Shown piece after piece: positions 56,385 through 63,781 of a stretch of 64,000 bases of DNA (position 1 is the first letter of the stretch; each line of letters begins with the position of its first letter). Source of the DNA: Bradyrhizobium sp. AZCC 1721. GTDB taxonomy: Bacteria > Pseudomonadota > Alphaproteobacteria > Rhizobiales > Xanthobacteraceae. The stretch lies in NCBI RefSeq assembly GCF_036924715.1, contig NZ_JAZHSB010000001.1:3339001-3403000 (forward strand). The letters run 5' to 3'. The translations under genes and the position numbers were made by a program. A model generated the notes under the pieces. The model was not told the origin of the DNA, made no database searches, and was given only the letters and a program-made list of their open reading frames with translations.

Positions 56385-56534
56385 ATGATCCGAAAACTGC
56401 AATCGGGCGAATACCGGCTCTATTCCCGCAAAATCAATCCGAAAACGGGCAAGCGCCGTAACCTTGGAACCTTCAAATCGCGTGCCGCGGCGGAAAAGCA
56501 CGAGCGCGCGGTGCAGTACTTCAAGCGGCATTAA
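56385..56534 (+). CDS. Small basic protein (49 residues), possible AP2/integrase N-domain-like
   Basis: The ATG at 56385 opens a 49-residue frame: MIRKLQSGEYRLYSRKINP, then KTGKRRNLGTFKSRAAAEKHE, ending YFKRH. The pattern (G-x-Y-R-L-Y-S, then GK-R-x-LGTF-x-[ST]-x-x-AAE-x-H) resembles the AP2-like DNA-binding arm of phage integrases, standing alone. I recall near-identical proteins in Bradyrhizobium. It is strongly basic. No good ribosome site is visible. Function unknown; nucleic acid binding is a reasonable inference. Confidence 0.7.
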   Translation: MIRKLQSGEYRLYSRKINPKTGKRRNLGTFKSRAAAEKHERAVQYFKRH

Positions 56535-56607
56535 AACGCGGCTGGTTCCGGGCTTCCGGCGGTGCTAAGCCCCCGCGAGATGATTTGACAAAGGCGGGAC
56601 ACCTTCG

Positions 56608-57312
56608 TTGCTGAACGGGCTCTACAAGGTCGAGTACGGCGTGAACGACGCGTTCGGCCGCAGCATCATGTGCATGCACAATGGCAAGCTGTTGGGCGGC
56701 AATTCCGCCTTTGCCCATCTCGGCACCTACCAGGAGACGGCTGGGGAAATTATCGGCGAGGTCATCACCCAGCGCCACAATGACGACCCCCACTACAAGC
56801 CGCTGATGGACACCGATGTCGCCGCCATCAGCGTGCGCGGCAGGCTGCAGGGCAACAAGATTCGTTTTGAAGGCAGCGCCGCGCCGCGGCCCGGCGCCCT
56901 GTTCTGGGCCGAGTTGACGCGGCTCGACGACGAGGCGCTGCCGCCGGTCGGCACCGTCGGGCCGGGCGGCATAGTCAACGGGCTCTATTCCCTCCAGCTC
57001 CGCGCGCTCGATGGTATCGAGGCCGGTCTGTCCGGCGTCATGCTGCTGCTGGACGGCCGCATCCTCGGCGGCGATGCTTTCTTCTATTACCTCGGGGCCT
57101 ACGCTTCGGCCGACGGCCGCTGGAAGGGTGAGATCCTCAACCAGGAGCATACGCCGGCGAAGGGCGAAAACCCTGTGTTCGGCGGCCATGAGGTGGGCAT
57201 CGGCTTTACCGGCACCTGCGACGAAGCCGGCGCTCAACTCGAAGCCATTGCGCTCGCGGGAAAGCGCAGCTTGCGGCTGGCTGCGACGCTCAAGTTGATG
57301 CGGCCCGCTTAG
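56608..57312 (+). CDS. Tandem GrlR-like protein, copy 3
   Basis: The protein has 234 residues from a TTG start at 56608, which gives LLNGLYKVEYG, the family's first motif. The two halves are easy to align: NGLY at 3-6 and 124-127, LLGG at 28-31 and ILGG at 152-155, FAHLGTY and FYYLGAY, and GEVITQRHN against GEILNQEHT. A linker with several glycines and prolines (PPVGTVGPGG) joins them. The second half has HTPAKGENPVFGGHEVGIGFTG. It lies between the 49-residue basic protein and the PepSY/TonB operon, with which it converges (three-base overlap). Confidence 0.82.
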   Translation: MLNGLYKVEYGVNDAFGRSIMCMHNGKLLGGNSAFAHLGTYQETAGEIIGEVITQRHNDDPHYKPLMDTDVAAISVRGRLQGNKIRFEGSAAPRPGALFWAELTRLDDEALPPVGTVGPGGIVNGLYSLQLRALDGIEAGLSGVMLLLDGRILGGDAFFYYLGAYASADGRWKGEILNQEHTPAKGENPVFGGHEVGIGFTGTCDEAGAQLEAIALAGKRSLRLAATLKLMRPA

Positions 57313-57509
57313 CCACGCTTGCGCCGCGCGAAAAACCACACGGTGAGGGCCACGGGCGAGCCAACGGCGATCCAGGAAAAATAACGGCCGGCGCCTTCCG
57401 AAAGCAGCGCCGTCAACAACCCAGCGACCGACAGCACCCCGATCAGCAGTGGACCGCCATACACGGTCCACCAATTGCCGCTGGAGCGCAACTTGCGTGC
57501 GTCGGTCAT
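57309..57509 (-). CDS. Small membrane protein of the PepSY operon
   Basis: The protein has 66 residues with two hydrophobic helices (GPLLIGVLSVAGLLTALLS and WIAVGSPVALTVWFFA) joined by a short loop, and ends in a basic tail ARRKRG. The start overlaps the stop of the PepSY gene by four bases (ATGA), so it is translationally coupled. Similar small proteins follow PepSY genes in siderophore-uptake operons; their role is not established. Confidence 0.82.
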   Translation of the reverse strand: MTDARKLRSSGNWWTVYGGPLLIGVLSVAGLLTALLSEGAGRYFSWIAVGSPVALTVWFFARRKRG

Positions 57510-58609
57510 CGCGACGGCTGCAACGCAGGCTGTCCCGCGATCGCGTGGCTGCGGTGCTTGCGGCGTTTGACGACCCACAGATAGAGCCCGCTGACGATGA
57601 CGACGATGGTCATGATGTCGAGCAGGGCCCAGATGATCTTCAGCGGCATGCCGCCATAGTCACCGAAGTGCAGCGGCTGCGAGACCAACAGTGCCTTGAG
57701 ATAGACCGGAAGATCGCGCGCGTCGGAGACTTCTCCGGTTTCGCCATCCAGCAGCACTGGTTTGAGCAGCCGCGACGTCAGCGGCGTGTCGCCGCGCATG
57801 AACACCGCGAAATGATGCGAGCTCGTGAACGGCGTGCCGGGGAAGGCAACGAAGGAGACGTTCATGTCCGGCGCGGCCTTACGTGCATTCTCAAGCGCTA
57901 CATCAAGCGAGGCGAGATGGACCGGCGGCGGCTTGCCGGCATAGGGTTTGACCATGTCGGCGAGTTCGTTGGCCTTCCACTGGCTCAGCATCACTTCCGC
58001 AAGCGTATTGATGACGCCGGTGGCGCCGACCACCAGCGCCCATGCGATGGTCACCGCGCCCAGAAGATTGTGCCAGTCGAACCAGGCAATGCGGCGCGAC
58101 TTGTCCCTGAGGGTGCCGAAGCTCAGGCGGCGCGTGAACGGCCAGTACAGCACCACGCCGGAGACGATGGCGACCAGGAACAGGAATCCCATGGCGCCGA
58201 GGAACAGCTTGCCAGGCTGGCCCGCAAACATATCGACGTGGAGTTTGAGGAAGATCAGCATCGGGCCGCCACCGACCGAGCCGAGCGGCTTGGCGGTGTG
58301 TGCATCATAGGCCCTGAGCGTCGCGGCATCCGGATCGCCGTCGACCTTGTTGTTGGTGAAGGCGATCACGTTGTTCGGCTCGTCCTTGTCCCACAAGATA
58401 TATTGCAGGACGCGACCGGGATCGTTCGCAAGCGCCGTGCGGGCGATCTCGTCAATGCTCCGCTTCACCGCGCCCGGCTGGGCGATCTCGGGCTTTGGAT
58501 CGTAGCCGAGCAGCTCGTCGATCTCATGATGGAAGATCAGCGGCAGGCCTGTGATGCACAGCAGCAGCAGGAACAGCGTCGATATCAGGCTGCTCCAGGT
58601 GTGGACCAC
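57506..58609 (-). CDS. PepSY-associated transmembrane protein (iron/siderophore reductase-like)
   Basis: The 367-residue inner-membrane protein has a first membrane helix (LISTLFLLLLCITGLPLIF) followed by HHEIDELLG, a PepSY-containing periplasmic part, further helices, and a conserved WFDWHNLLGAVTIAWALVVG. Such proteins (FsqB/FhuF-like role) are linked to siderophore-iron reduction. The annotated start is GTG at 58609, but an AGGAGG ribosome site lies before a CTG at 58639 that would add KARTVRIWSV, the usual family N-terminus. It sits between the TonB receptor and a small membrane protein in one operon. Confidence 0.87.
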   Translation of the reverse strand: MVHTWSSLISTLFLLLLCITGLPLIFHHEIDELLGYDPKPEIAQPGAVKRSIDEIARTALANDPGRVLQYILWDKDEPNNVIAFTNNKVDGDPDAATLRAYDAHTAKPLGSVGGGPMLIFLKLHVDMFAGQPGKLFLGAMGFLFLVAIVSGVVLYWPFTRRLSFGTLRDKSRRIAWFDWHNLLGAVTIAWALVVGATGVINTLAEVMLSQWKANELADMVKPYAGKPPPVHLASLDVALENARKAAPDMNVSFVAFPGTPFTSSHHFAVFMRGDTPLTSRLLKPVLLDGETGEVSDARDLPVYLKALLVSQPLHFGDYGGMPLKIIWALLDIMTIVVIVSGLYLWVVKRRKHRSHAIAGQPALQPSR

Positions 58610-58662
58610 CGACCAGATACGAACCGTCCTCGCCTTCAGCGCAGCCTCCTAACTCGTCCCAG

Positions 58663-60939
58663 TTACCATTTGTAGGCGAGGCTCGCCGTCACGCGGCGCC
58701 GATCACCGTAGAAGCAGGACGTATCGGACGCACAACTGGCGACGTAGGTTTTGTCGGCAATATTGATGACGTTCAACGCCGCGCGCCAGTTTTGCCATTC
58801 GTAGTGGATCGCCGCGTCACCGAGCACTACAGAAGGAACGATTAGCGTGTTCGCGGTATCGGCAAAGGACTTCCCGACATAGCGCACGCCGCCCCCAAAA
58901 CCAAAACCCCGCAGCGGCCCCTCTTGGAACGTGTAGTCAGCCCAGAGGGATCCTGTCTGTTGTGGCGTGTTGGTGGGTGTCAGGCCGATCAGGGCCGGAT
59001 TCGCGTCCTTGCTGATAAAGAGATCGTAGGTGGTGAACGCGCCAACCATCTTCAGGCCAGGTGCGAGATTGGCTACGGCCTCCAGCTCGAGACCGCGCGA
59101 GGTGACCTCACCGGTCTGGTTCTGAAGAGTCGGTACGATGCCCGGCACTGTCGTCGGCACGTTTTTCCGCTTCAGATCGAACAGGGCAATTCCAAAGTGG
59201 CCGTTGAAGCCGGTGGGTTGATACTTCAGTCCGATCTCGGCCTGCTCGCCGGTTTCCGGCAGGAACAGTTGGTTCGACGCGTTCAGGCCGATGATCGGGT
59301 TATAGCTTGTCGCGTAGGCAACATAGGGCGCGAGCCCGTTGGCGAAATTGTAGATCAGGCCGGCACGGCCGCTGAACTTGCTGTCCTCGCGGTTGTACAG
59401 CGTGGCGCCGCTCGGACGATCGGCCTGACTGGTCGATACCCAGTCGTTACGGCCGCTCAGCACCAGCGTGAACCCGCCGAACTTCATCTGGTCTTGAATG
59501 TAGGTGCCGAGTTGATTCTGAGTCAGGAGGAAGTTGCGGAATGGCGCGACCGTGAACGGTATGTCGCCGACACCGTAGACCGGATTGAACACGTTGATCG
59601 AGGGCACACCGCCGAAGTCGAAGATTTGGTAGTCGTCGATCCGATAAGCTTTCAGATCGAGGCCGAATAGCATCGTGTGCTGCACTGGGCCGGTATCGAA
59701 ACGATACTCCAACTGGTTGTCCAGATTGCCCTGGTTGGCGGTGTTCTTCGCGTACCAATTGTAGCGGGCGAGGTCACCGGTGGCGATGTTGGAATAGCTA
59801 TTGCCGACCAAACCGCGATAGGTGATGTCAACATGCGCGTAGCGCGCATTCTGCCGGAATGTGACGCTGTCAGAGAGGTTGCGCTCGAATTGATAGCCGA
59901 TCATCTCCTGTTCGCGCTTGAACGTATCGACGCTGGGGTCGCCGACGAACCGCTTTGTCGGAATACGCCCAAAGGGCGCATCGACCACCGTTCCGACATA
60001 TGGCAGGAAGTTAATGCCGCGCGTATCCTGCTTCGACGCCGAAGCCAGCACGGTGAACGTCGTGTCTGCATCCGGCTTGTAGGTGACGGACGGCGCGATG
60101 AAATAGTTGTTGTCGGGGGTGAAATCGACCTGGGTGCCGCCGTTCTGGACCTGGCCGACCACACGGTAGAATAGCTTGCCGTTTTCGGGCGCGGTCGCAA
60201 CCGGGCCGCCAAAATCGAAAGATAGATAAGCATTGCCGAAATTATTGACGCCGGTCTCGAGATAGCGGATCGGCTCCACCGGGGGCGTCTTGCTGACCGC
60301 GTTGACGATACCGCTCGGGCTGGAGCCGCCATACAATACGGCGGAGGGACCGCGCAGCACCTCGACGCGGGCGAGGTTGAACGGCTGCAATTTCCAGCTC
60401 GCATAGGACGTGTAGAAGAGCTGCAGCCCGTCGAGGAACAGGCCGACATCGTCCGACTTGAAGCCGCGGATCAGGAACCAGTCGTTGCGGGTGTCGGCGC
60501 CGAATGTCCCGGCGACGACGCCCGGGGTGTAGCGCAGGATCTCGTCGAACTTGCCGGGCTTCTGGTCGCGAATCTGTTCGCTGCCGATCACCGAAAGCGA
60601 CTGCGGCGTCTCCATGATCGGCGTGTTGGTCTTGGTGCCCGCCATCGAGCGGCCGGCGACATAACCCTGGACGGCGCCGCGCGGGTTTTCGACGAAGCCG
60701 ACGCCGCGTTGCGGCTGCGGTCGGTTGGATTGCGCTGCCTGCGTTGCGCGCCGTGTCTGGCGCCGTTCCGGCGCTGCGGCGCGACGGCGAGCCTCCGGCG
60801 AGGCGACGACGACGGGAGGCAACGACTGCGCTCCGGATTGCGACGAAGAACTTGATTGCGCGAACGTCGACTGCGGCCACAACGCCAATACGGACACGGT
60901 CGCCAACGCGACGATCCGGAACAAATCACGAGACTTCAA
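58663..60939 (-). CDS. TonB-dependent siderophore receptor
   Basis: This 758-residue outer-membrane protein begins at a TTG codon (60939), giving a signal peptide that ends QSTFAQS. A linker rich in Q, R and A follows, then the plug domain (TPIMETPQSLSVIGSEQIRDQ onward; LRYTPGVVAGTFG, WFLIRGF, VEVLRGPSAVLYGGSSPSGIVNAVSK), then the 22-strand barrel, ending LAYKW with the C-terminal aromatic residue. A CASDTSCFYGDRR stretch near the end has two cysteines typical of FhuA/FhuE-like receptors. It is the first gene of a receptor-PepSY-small membrane protein operon. A candidate iron control element lies upstream (61055-61071). Confidence 0.93.
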   Translation of the reverse strand: MKSRDLFRIVALATVSVLALWPQSTFAQSSSSSQSGAQSLPPVVVASPEARRRAAAPERRQTRRATQAAQSNRPQPQRGVGFVENPRGAVQGYVAGRSMAGTKTNTPIMETPQSLSVIGSEQIRDQKPGKFDEILRYTPGVVAGTFGADTRNDWFLIRGFKSDDVGLFLDGLQLFYTSYASWKLQPFNLARVEVLRGPSAVLYGGSSPSGIVNAVSKTPPVEPIRYLETGVNNFGNAYLSFDFGGPVATAPENGKLFYRVVGQVQNGGTQVDFTPDNNYFIAPSVTYKPDADTTFTVLASASKQDTRGINFLPYVGTVVDAPFGRIPTKRFVGDPSVDTFKREQEMIGYQFERNLSDSVTFRQNARYAHVDITYRGLVGNSYSNIATGDLARYNWYAKNTANQGNLDNQLEYRFDTGPVQHTMLFGLDLKAYRIDDYQIFDFGGVPSINVFNPVYGVGDIPFTVAPFRNFLLTQNQLGTYIQDQMKFGGFTLVLSGRNDWVSTSQADRPSGATLYNREDSKFSGRAGLIYNFANGLAPYVAYATSYNPIIGLNASNQLFLPETGEQAEIGLKYQPTGFNGHFGIALFDLKRKNVPTTVPGIVPTLQNQTGEVTSRGLELEAVANLAPGLKMVGAFTTYDLFISKDANPALIGLTPTNTPQQTGSLWADYTFQEGPLRGFGFGGGVRYVGKSFADTANTLIVPSVVLGDAAIHYEWQNWRAALNVINIADKTYVASCASDTSCFYGDRRRVTASLAYKW

Positions 60940-61054
60940 GGTTCACCCCAACCTGCGAGCACTCACGCCGCCTTCAGGAAGTCGGGCAGCGCAACGCGGT
61001 GACGCATACGCGAGGTATTACGATTCCTCTAATGGAATGGTTCTTAGAGGGGCT

Positions 61055-61071
61055 CTTAGAAGGCTTCCAGC
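61055..61071. promoter_or_regulatory. Candidate Irr iron control element
   Basis: TTAGAA, three bases, TTCCAG resembles the ICE motif TTTAGAA-N3-TTCTAAA (10 of 14 fixed positions), about 115 bases before the TonB receptor start. A CTTAGA word repeats 12 bases upstream (61043-61048), and ATTCC/GGAAT forms a dyad just before. Confidence 0.35.
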
Positions 61072-61166
61072 AAACGCCCGAGAAATTGATGATGCAGCAT
61101 CAACACTCGGAAGTTGTGACACGGGACAGCAATACTAGTTCCACGGCGTGCGCCAGATCAGGAATA

Positions 61167-61192
61167 GGAACAGGTATTCCGCTGAGGCATTA
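61167..61192 (+). promoter_or_regulatory. Candidate EcfG (general stress) promoter
   Basis: GGAAC at 61167-61171, sixteen bases, then CATT. The EcfG consensus is GGAAC-N16/17-cGTT, so one base of the -10 differs. It is about 45 bases before the small hydrophilic gene at 61234. Confidence 0.35.
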
Positions 61193-61233
61193 ACAGCGTG
61201 AGCTGATGTTTGAAGGGAGAGACCCGTTCAGCC

Positions 61234-61404
61234 ATGACCCGAAATCGCGAGCCCAATGGCGTCGAGCCCGAGAAGACGGAAGACGATATTCAGCGAGAGC
61301 AGCTCGGTCCGCGCGGCGTACCCGGGGCGCCCGATCCTGCGAGGATGACGCCTCAACGGGAGAAGAAGACGCCGAAGTACATCGATCCCGGACACACGGC
61401 ATAG
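61234..61404 (+). CDS. Small hydrophilic protein (56 residues)
   Basis: From the ATG at 61234 the product is highly charged and proline/glycine-rich, with no hydrophobic core: MTRNREPNGVEPEKTEDDI, then REQLGPRGVPGAPDPARMT and a KKTPKYIDPGHTA tail. It is likely disordered. A TTG start at 61210 would add eight residues. I recall close relatives in Bradyrhizobium. Possible EcfG control is listed separately. Function unknown; it resembles stress-related hydrophilins. Confidence 0.72.
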   Translation: MTRNREPNGVEPEKTEDDIQREQLGPRGVPGAPDPARMTPQREKKTPKYIDPGHTA

Positions 61405-61521
61405 TGCGAAGCGGGAGCGCCCGAGTTCGAGGCGGAAAACTCCTGCGGCCTGCCCATCAGGCTAGTTCCCGAACGCAATCTGAACTCCCAGATTGGATTC
61501 AACCGATCCAGGAGTTCTGTC

Positions 61522-62409
61522 ATGCCCGACCCGACCGCAGTTATCCTTCCGTCGTTATCTTCCGCCCTTGCCGATGTCGTCACCCGGACGAGGTCTGCGA
61601 TCGTCTCGGTGCATTCGCACCGCTCGCGGGCCTCGGGCTTCATCTGGAAACCCGGCCTGATCGTGACGGCTGATGAAGCGCTGGCCGACGAAGGCGAAGT
61701 CTCAGTCAAATTTGCCGACGGAACGACGCAGTCGGCCAAGATCGCAGGACGCGATCACACCACCGATATCGCGCTGCTGCGGCTCGATACCAAGAGTGAT
61801 GCCGGCAATACTGCCTCCGTCGCATTCTCTCCTGTTGTTCCGGATCTGGGCTCGCTGATGGTCGTGGTCGCTGCCGAGCATGGCGTTCCCACGGCGGCGC
61901 TCGGCGTCGTCTCGCTGGTCGGAGGCCGCTGGCGCAGCCTTCGTGGCGGTGAGATCGATGCCAGGATCGAGCTCGACGTGCGGCTGCGCAGCAATCACGA
62001 GGGGGGACTTGCCGTCAACGCCTCCGGCGAAGCGATCGGCATGGCCGTCCAAGGCGTGCGACGCATTCTCGTGATTCCCGGCGCGACGATCAACCGGATC
62101 GCGGGAAGGCTTGAAACCCATGGCCGGATTGCGCGGGGCTATCTCGGGGTTGGATTGCAGCCGATCAAGCTCGACGATGGCGTCGGAGCGATGGTGATGA
62201 GTGTCGACAAGTCAGGTCCCGCGGCCGCCGCCGGTATCCTGCAAGGCGACGTGATCATTGGATGGAACAACGAGAAGCTGACCAGCATGCGCTCGCTGAT
62301 CCGATCGCTTGGGCCCGACAGTATCGGCTCCGTCGTCGACATCACAATTCGCCGCGCCGGCCAACCGCTGCAAGTCAAGCTCACGATCGGTGAAAGGCCG
62401 GAACCGTGA
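61522..62409 (+). CDS. HtrA-like protein with lost catalytic residues (pseudo-protease with PDZ)
   Basis: The 295-residue protein has the S1C trypsin-like fold (about 15-200) and a PDZ domain (about 205-290: GYLGVGLQPI, SVDKSGPAAAAGILQGDVIIGWN). The catalytic histidine loop of HtrA (TNxHV) is TADEA here (49-53), the aspartate is kept (TDIAL, Asp82), and the serine loop GNSGGP is SNHEGGLAVN (157-166), with Glu160 in place of serine. Proteolysis is therefore unlikely. There is no signal peptide. Its stop overlaps the next gene by four bases. Confidence 0.88.
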   Translation: MPDPTAVILPSLSSALADVVTRTRSAIVSVHSHRSRASGFIWKPGLIVTADEALADEGEVSVKFADGTTQSAKIAGRDHTTDIALLRLDTKSDAGNTASVAFSPVVPDLGSLMVVVAAEHGVPTAALGVVSLVGGRWRSLRGGEIDARIELDVRLRSNHEGGLAVNASGEAIGMAVQGVRRILVIPGATINRIAGRLETHGRIARGYLGVGLQPIKLDDGVGAMVMSVDKSGPAAAAGILQGDVIIGWNNEKLTSMRSLIRSLGPDSIGSVVDITIRRAGQPLQVKLTIGERPEP

Positions 62410-62783
62410 GCGAAGCGGCATCGCCGGTCATTGTGGTAGCTATCGAGATCGCCGATCCGGCGCTGGCGGACCGGCTCGCGTCTCTGCTCGGCGGCGTGTC
62501 CGGACTTCGTCTGGCGGCGCCCGGAGAGGCAGCGACGGTCGCGCTCATATCACGCGACGCGCCGACGGCCGTCGACGCGTCCGATATCGATCTCACGCCA
62601 CGCGAGCGCGACGTGCTTGTCCTGATGGCCGAAGGCGCATCCAACAAAGCCATTGCGCGCCAACTTGGAATATCCGTACATACCGCCAAATTCCATGTGG
62701 CTTCGCTGCTTGCCAAACTTGATGCCACCGGCCGCACCGACGCCGTGACACATGCCGCGCGACTTGGCGTGATCAATCTGTGA
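62406..62783 (+). CDS. LuxR-type regulator, short
   Basis: The 125-residue protein starts at a GTG that overlaps the pseudo-HtrA stop (GTGA). The C-terminal 62-125 is a GerE/LuxR helix-turn-helix: LTPRERDVLVLMAEGASNKAIAR, then LGISVHTAKFHVASLLAKL. The N-terminal 60 residues look like a shortened receiver domain (PVIVVAIEIADPALADRLAS) but carry no phospho-acceptor aspartate. It could be a phosphorylation-independent regulator whose input comes from its coupled partner. Confidence 0.87.
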   Translation: MSEAASPVIVVAIEIADPALADRLASLLGGVSGLRLAAPGEAATVALISRDAPTAVDASDIDLTPRERDVLVLMAEGASNKAIARQLGISVHTAKFHVASLLAKLDATGRTDAVTHAARLGVINL

Positions 62784-62812
62784 TTTCTACGCGCGGACGG
62801 CAATCTCTCTCC

Positions 62813-63037
62813 TTACCCGCGGCCCTTGTTTGCGGCGTGGTCTTTCAACTGTTCGGTTTGGGACCATTTGCTGTCCTGGCCGCGATCGCGCGAATGCTCG
62901 GTCTTGTCGCGGTTGGAGAGCACCGCGTTGTCGCCGATCAGATCGTTCTGCACGTCGGTCATAGCGCCGGTCCCGGCGCCTTTGCCCTTCGCGCCAGGGC
63001 CGAGATGCTTGCCGTCTCCGTGTGCTCCACGTGTCAT
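62813..63037 (-). CDS. Small hydrophilic protein, fourth of four
   Basis: The 74-residue product is rich in Gly, Lys, Asp and Asn and has no hydrophobic segment: TRGAHGDGKHLGPGAKGKG, then DVQNDLIGDNAVLSNRDKTE and DHAANKGRG. Probably disordered, hydrophilin-like. It begins ten bases after the gene at 63048-63545 on the same strand, as the end of a short operon. GGGAT lies upstream of the ATG. No family recognised. Confidence 0.72.
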   Translation of the reverse strand: MTRGAHGDGKHLGPGAKGKGAGTGAMTDVQNDLIGDNAVLSNRDKTEHSRDRGQDSKWSQTEQLKDHAANKGRG

Positions 63038-63047
63038 GACACTATCC

Positions 63048-63545
63048 CTATGGCTTTTGAGGCTTGTGGCCGGACTGGCCCGGACGATTGTGCTTGTTGT
63101 GCTGGCTTTCCTGGTTGAGTCCGCCGCGGCTTACTGGAAATTCCGATTGGCGTGCTTCGCGCTTCGCTATTTTGGCGCCGCCAGGGTGCTGGGTCTGCGC
63201 AATCTCCTCCATCTGTCTCGCGTCGGGCACATCGGGCTTCCGTTCAAGAATGCGCATTTGCTGCTCGTGCGTCTTCTTCCCCTGCAGCGGCATTCGCCGC
63301 GGCCCGCTATCCCGATCGTTTTGCGGCGGCCCGCGGCGGCGGTCGCGAACTTCTGCCTTAGTGATACCACCCTGAGGATTCGTATCATTCTCGATGTCGC
63401 CCTCGAAGGTATTGGCGCCCTCGAATTCCTCAAGCTCGTCGGACGTTACCTGCGCCATCGATGTTCCCTTCGAGCCTCCGATCAGCGGATTTCGAACAAG
63501 ATCGACGTTAGTCGGTCGGTTCAGTTTCACATGCTTGGTGCTCAT
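63048..63545 (-). CDS. Hydrophilic, probably disordered protein, third of four
   Basis: This 165-residue protein has no hydrophobic core after the first 30 residues. It is strongly charged: EGANTFEGDIENDTNPQGG, then KAEVRDRRRGPPQNDRDSG and a glutamine/lysine/proline-rich C-terminus (HNKHNRPGQSGHKPQKP). The ATG at 63545 overlaps the stop of the preceding gene by four bases. The acidic N-terminal third and basic C-terminal third give it a polarised charge. Function unknown. Confidence 0.75.
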   Translation of the reverse strand: MSTKHVKLNRPTNVDLVRNPLIGGSKGTSMAQVTSDELEEFEGANTFEGDIENDTNPQGGITKAEVRDRRRGPPQNDRDSGPRRMPLQGKKTHEQQMRILERKPDVPDARQMEEIAQTQHPGGAKIAKREARQSEFPVSRGGLNQESQHNKHNRPGQSGHKPQKP

Positions 63546-63766
63546 GACGCGTCCTTCGATGCGGGATGGGTGCCGCCGCCCTTTCGCTCCGGCTCGTGAG
63601 TGTGGTGGGTGTCATGTTCGCCGCCGCCGCCGGACACCTTGCTGTGCCGGCGCTGCGGATCATCGGCGGGCGGCTTTTCGACGTGAAGCGGCGCCTTGGC
63701 GTTTTCATGGGAAGCACCCGGGCCGCCCTGGCGAATGCTCGCGCGCGTATTCGTTGAAGTCGACAT
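63542..63766 (-). CDS. Small hydrophilic protein, second of four
   Basis: The 74-residue product is rich in His, Gly, Pro and Ser: STSTNTRASIRQGGPGASHE, then HVEKPPADDPQRRHSK and HDTHHTHEPERKGGG. Histidine clusters (HTHH) could bind metals. It overlaps the next gene (ATGA) and follows the gene at 63782-63961 by 15 bases. No family recognised. Confidence 0.72.
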   Translation of the reverse strand: MSTSTNTRASIRQGGPGASHENAKAPLHVEKPPADDPQRRHSKVSGGGGEHDTHHTHEPERKGGGTHPASKDAS

Positions 63767-63781
63767 GGTACTCGCTCCTGA

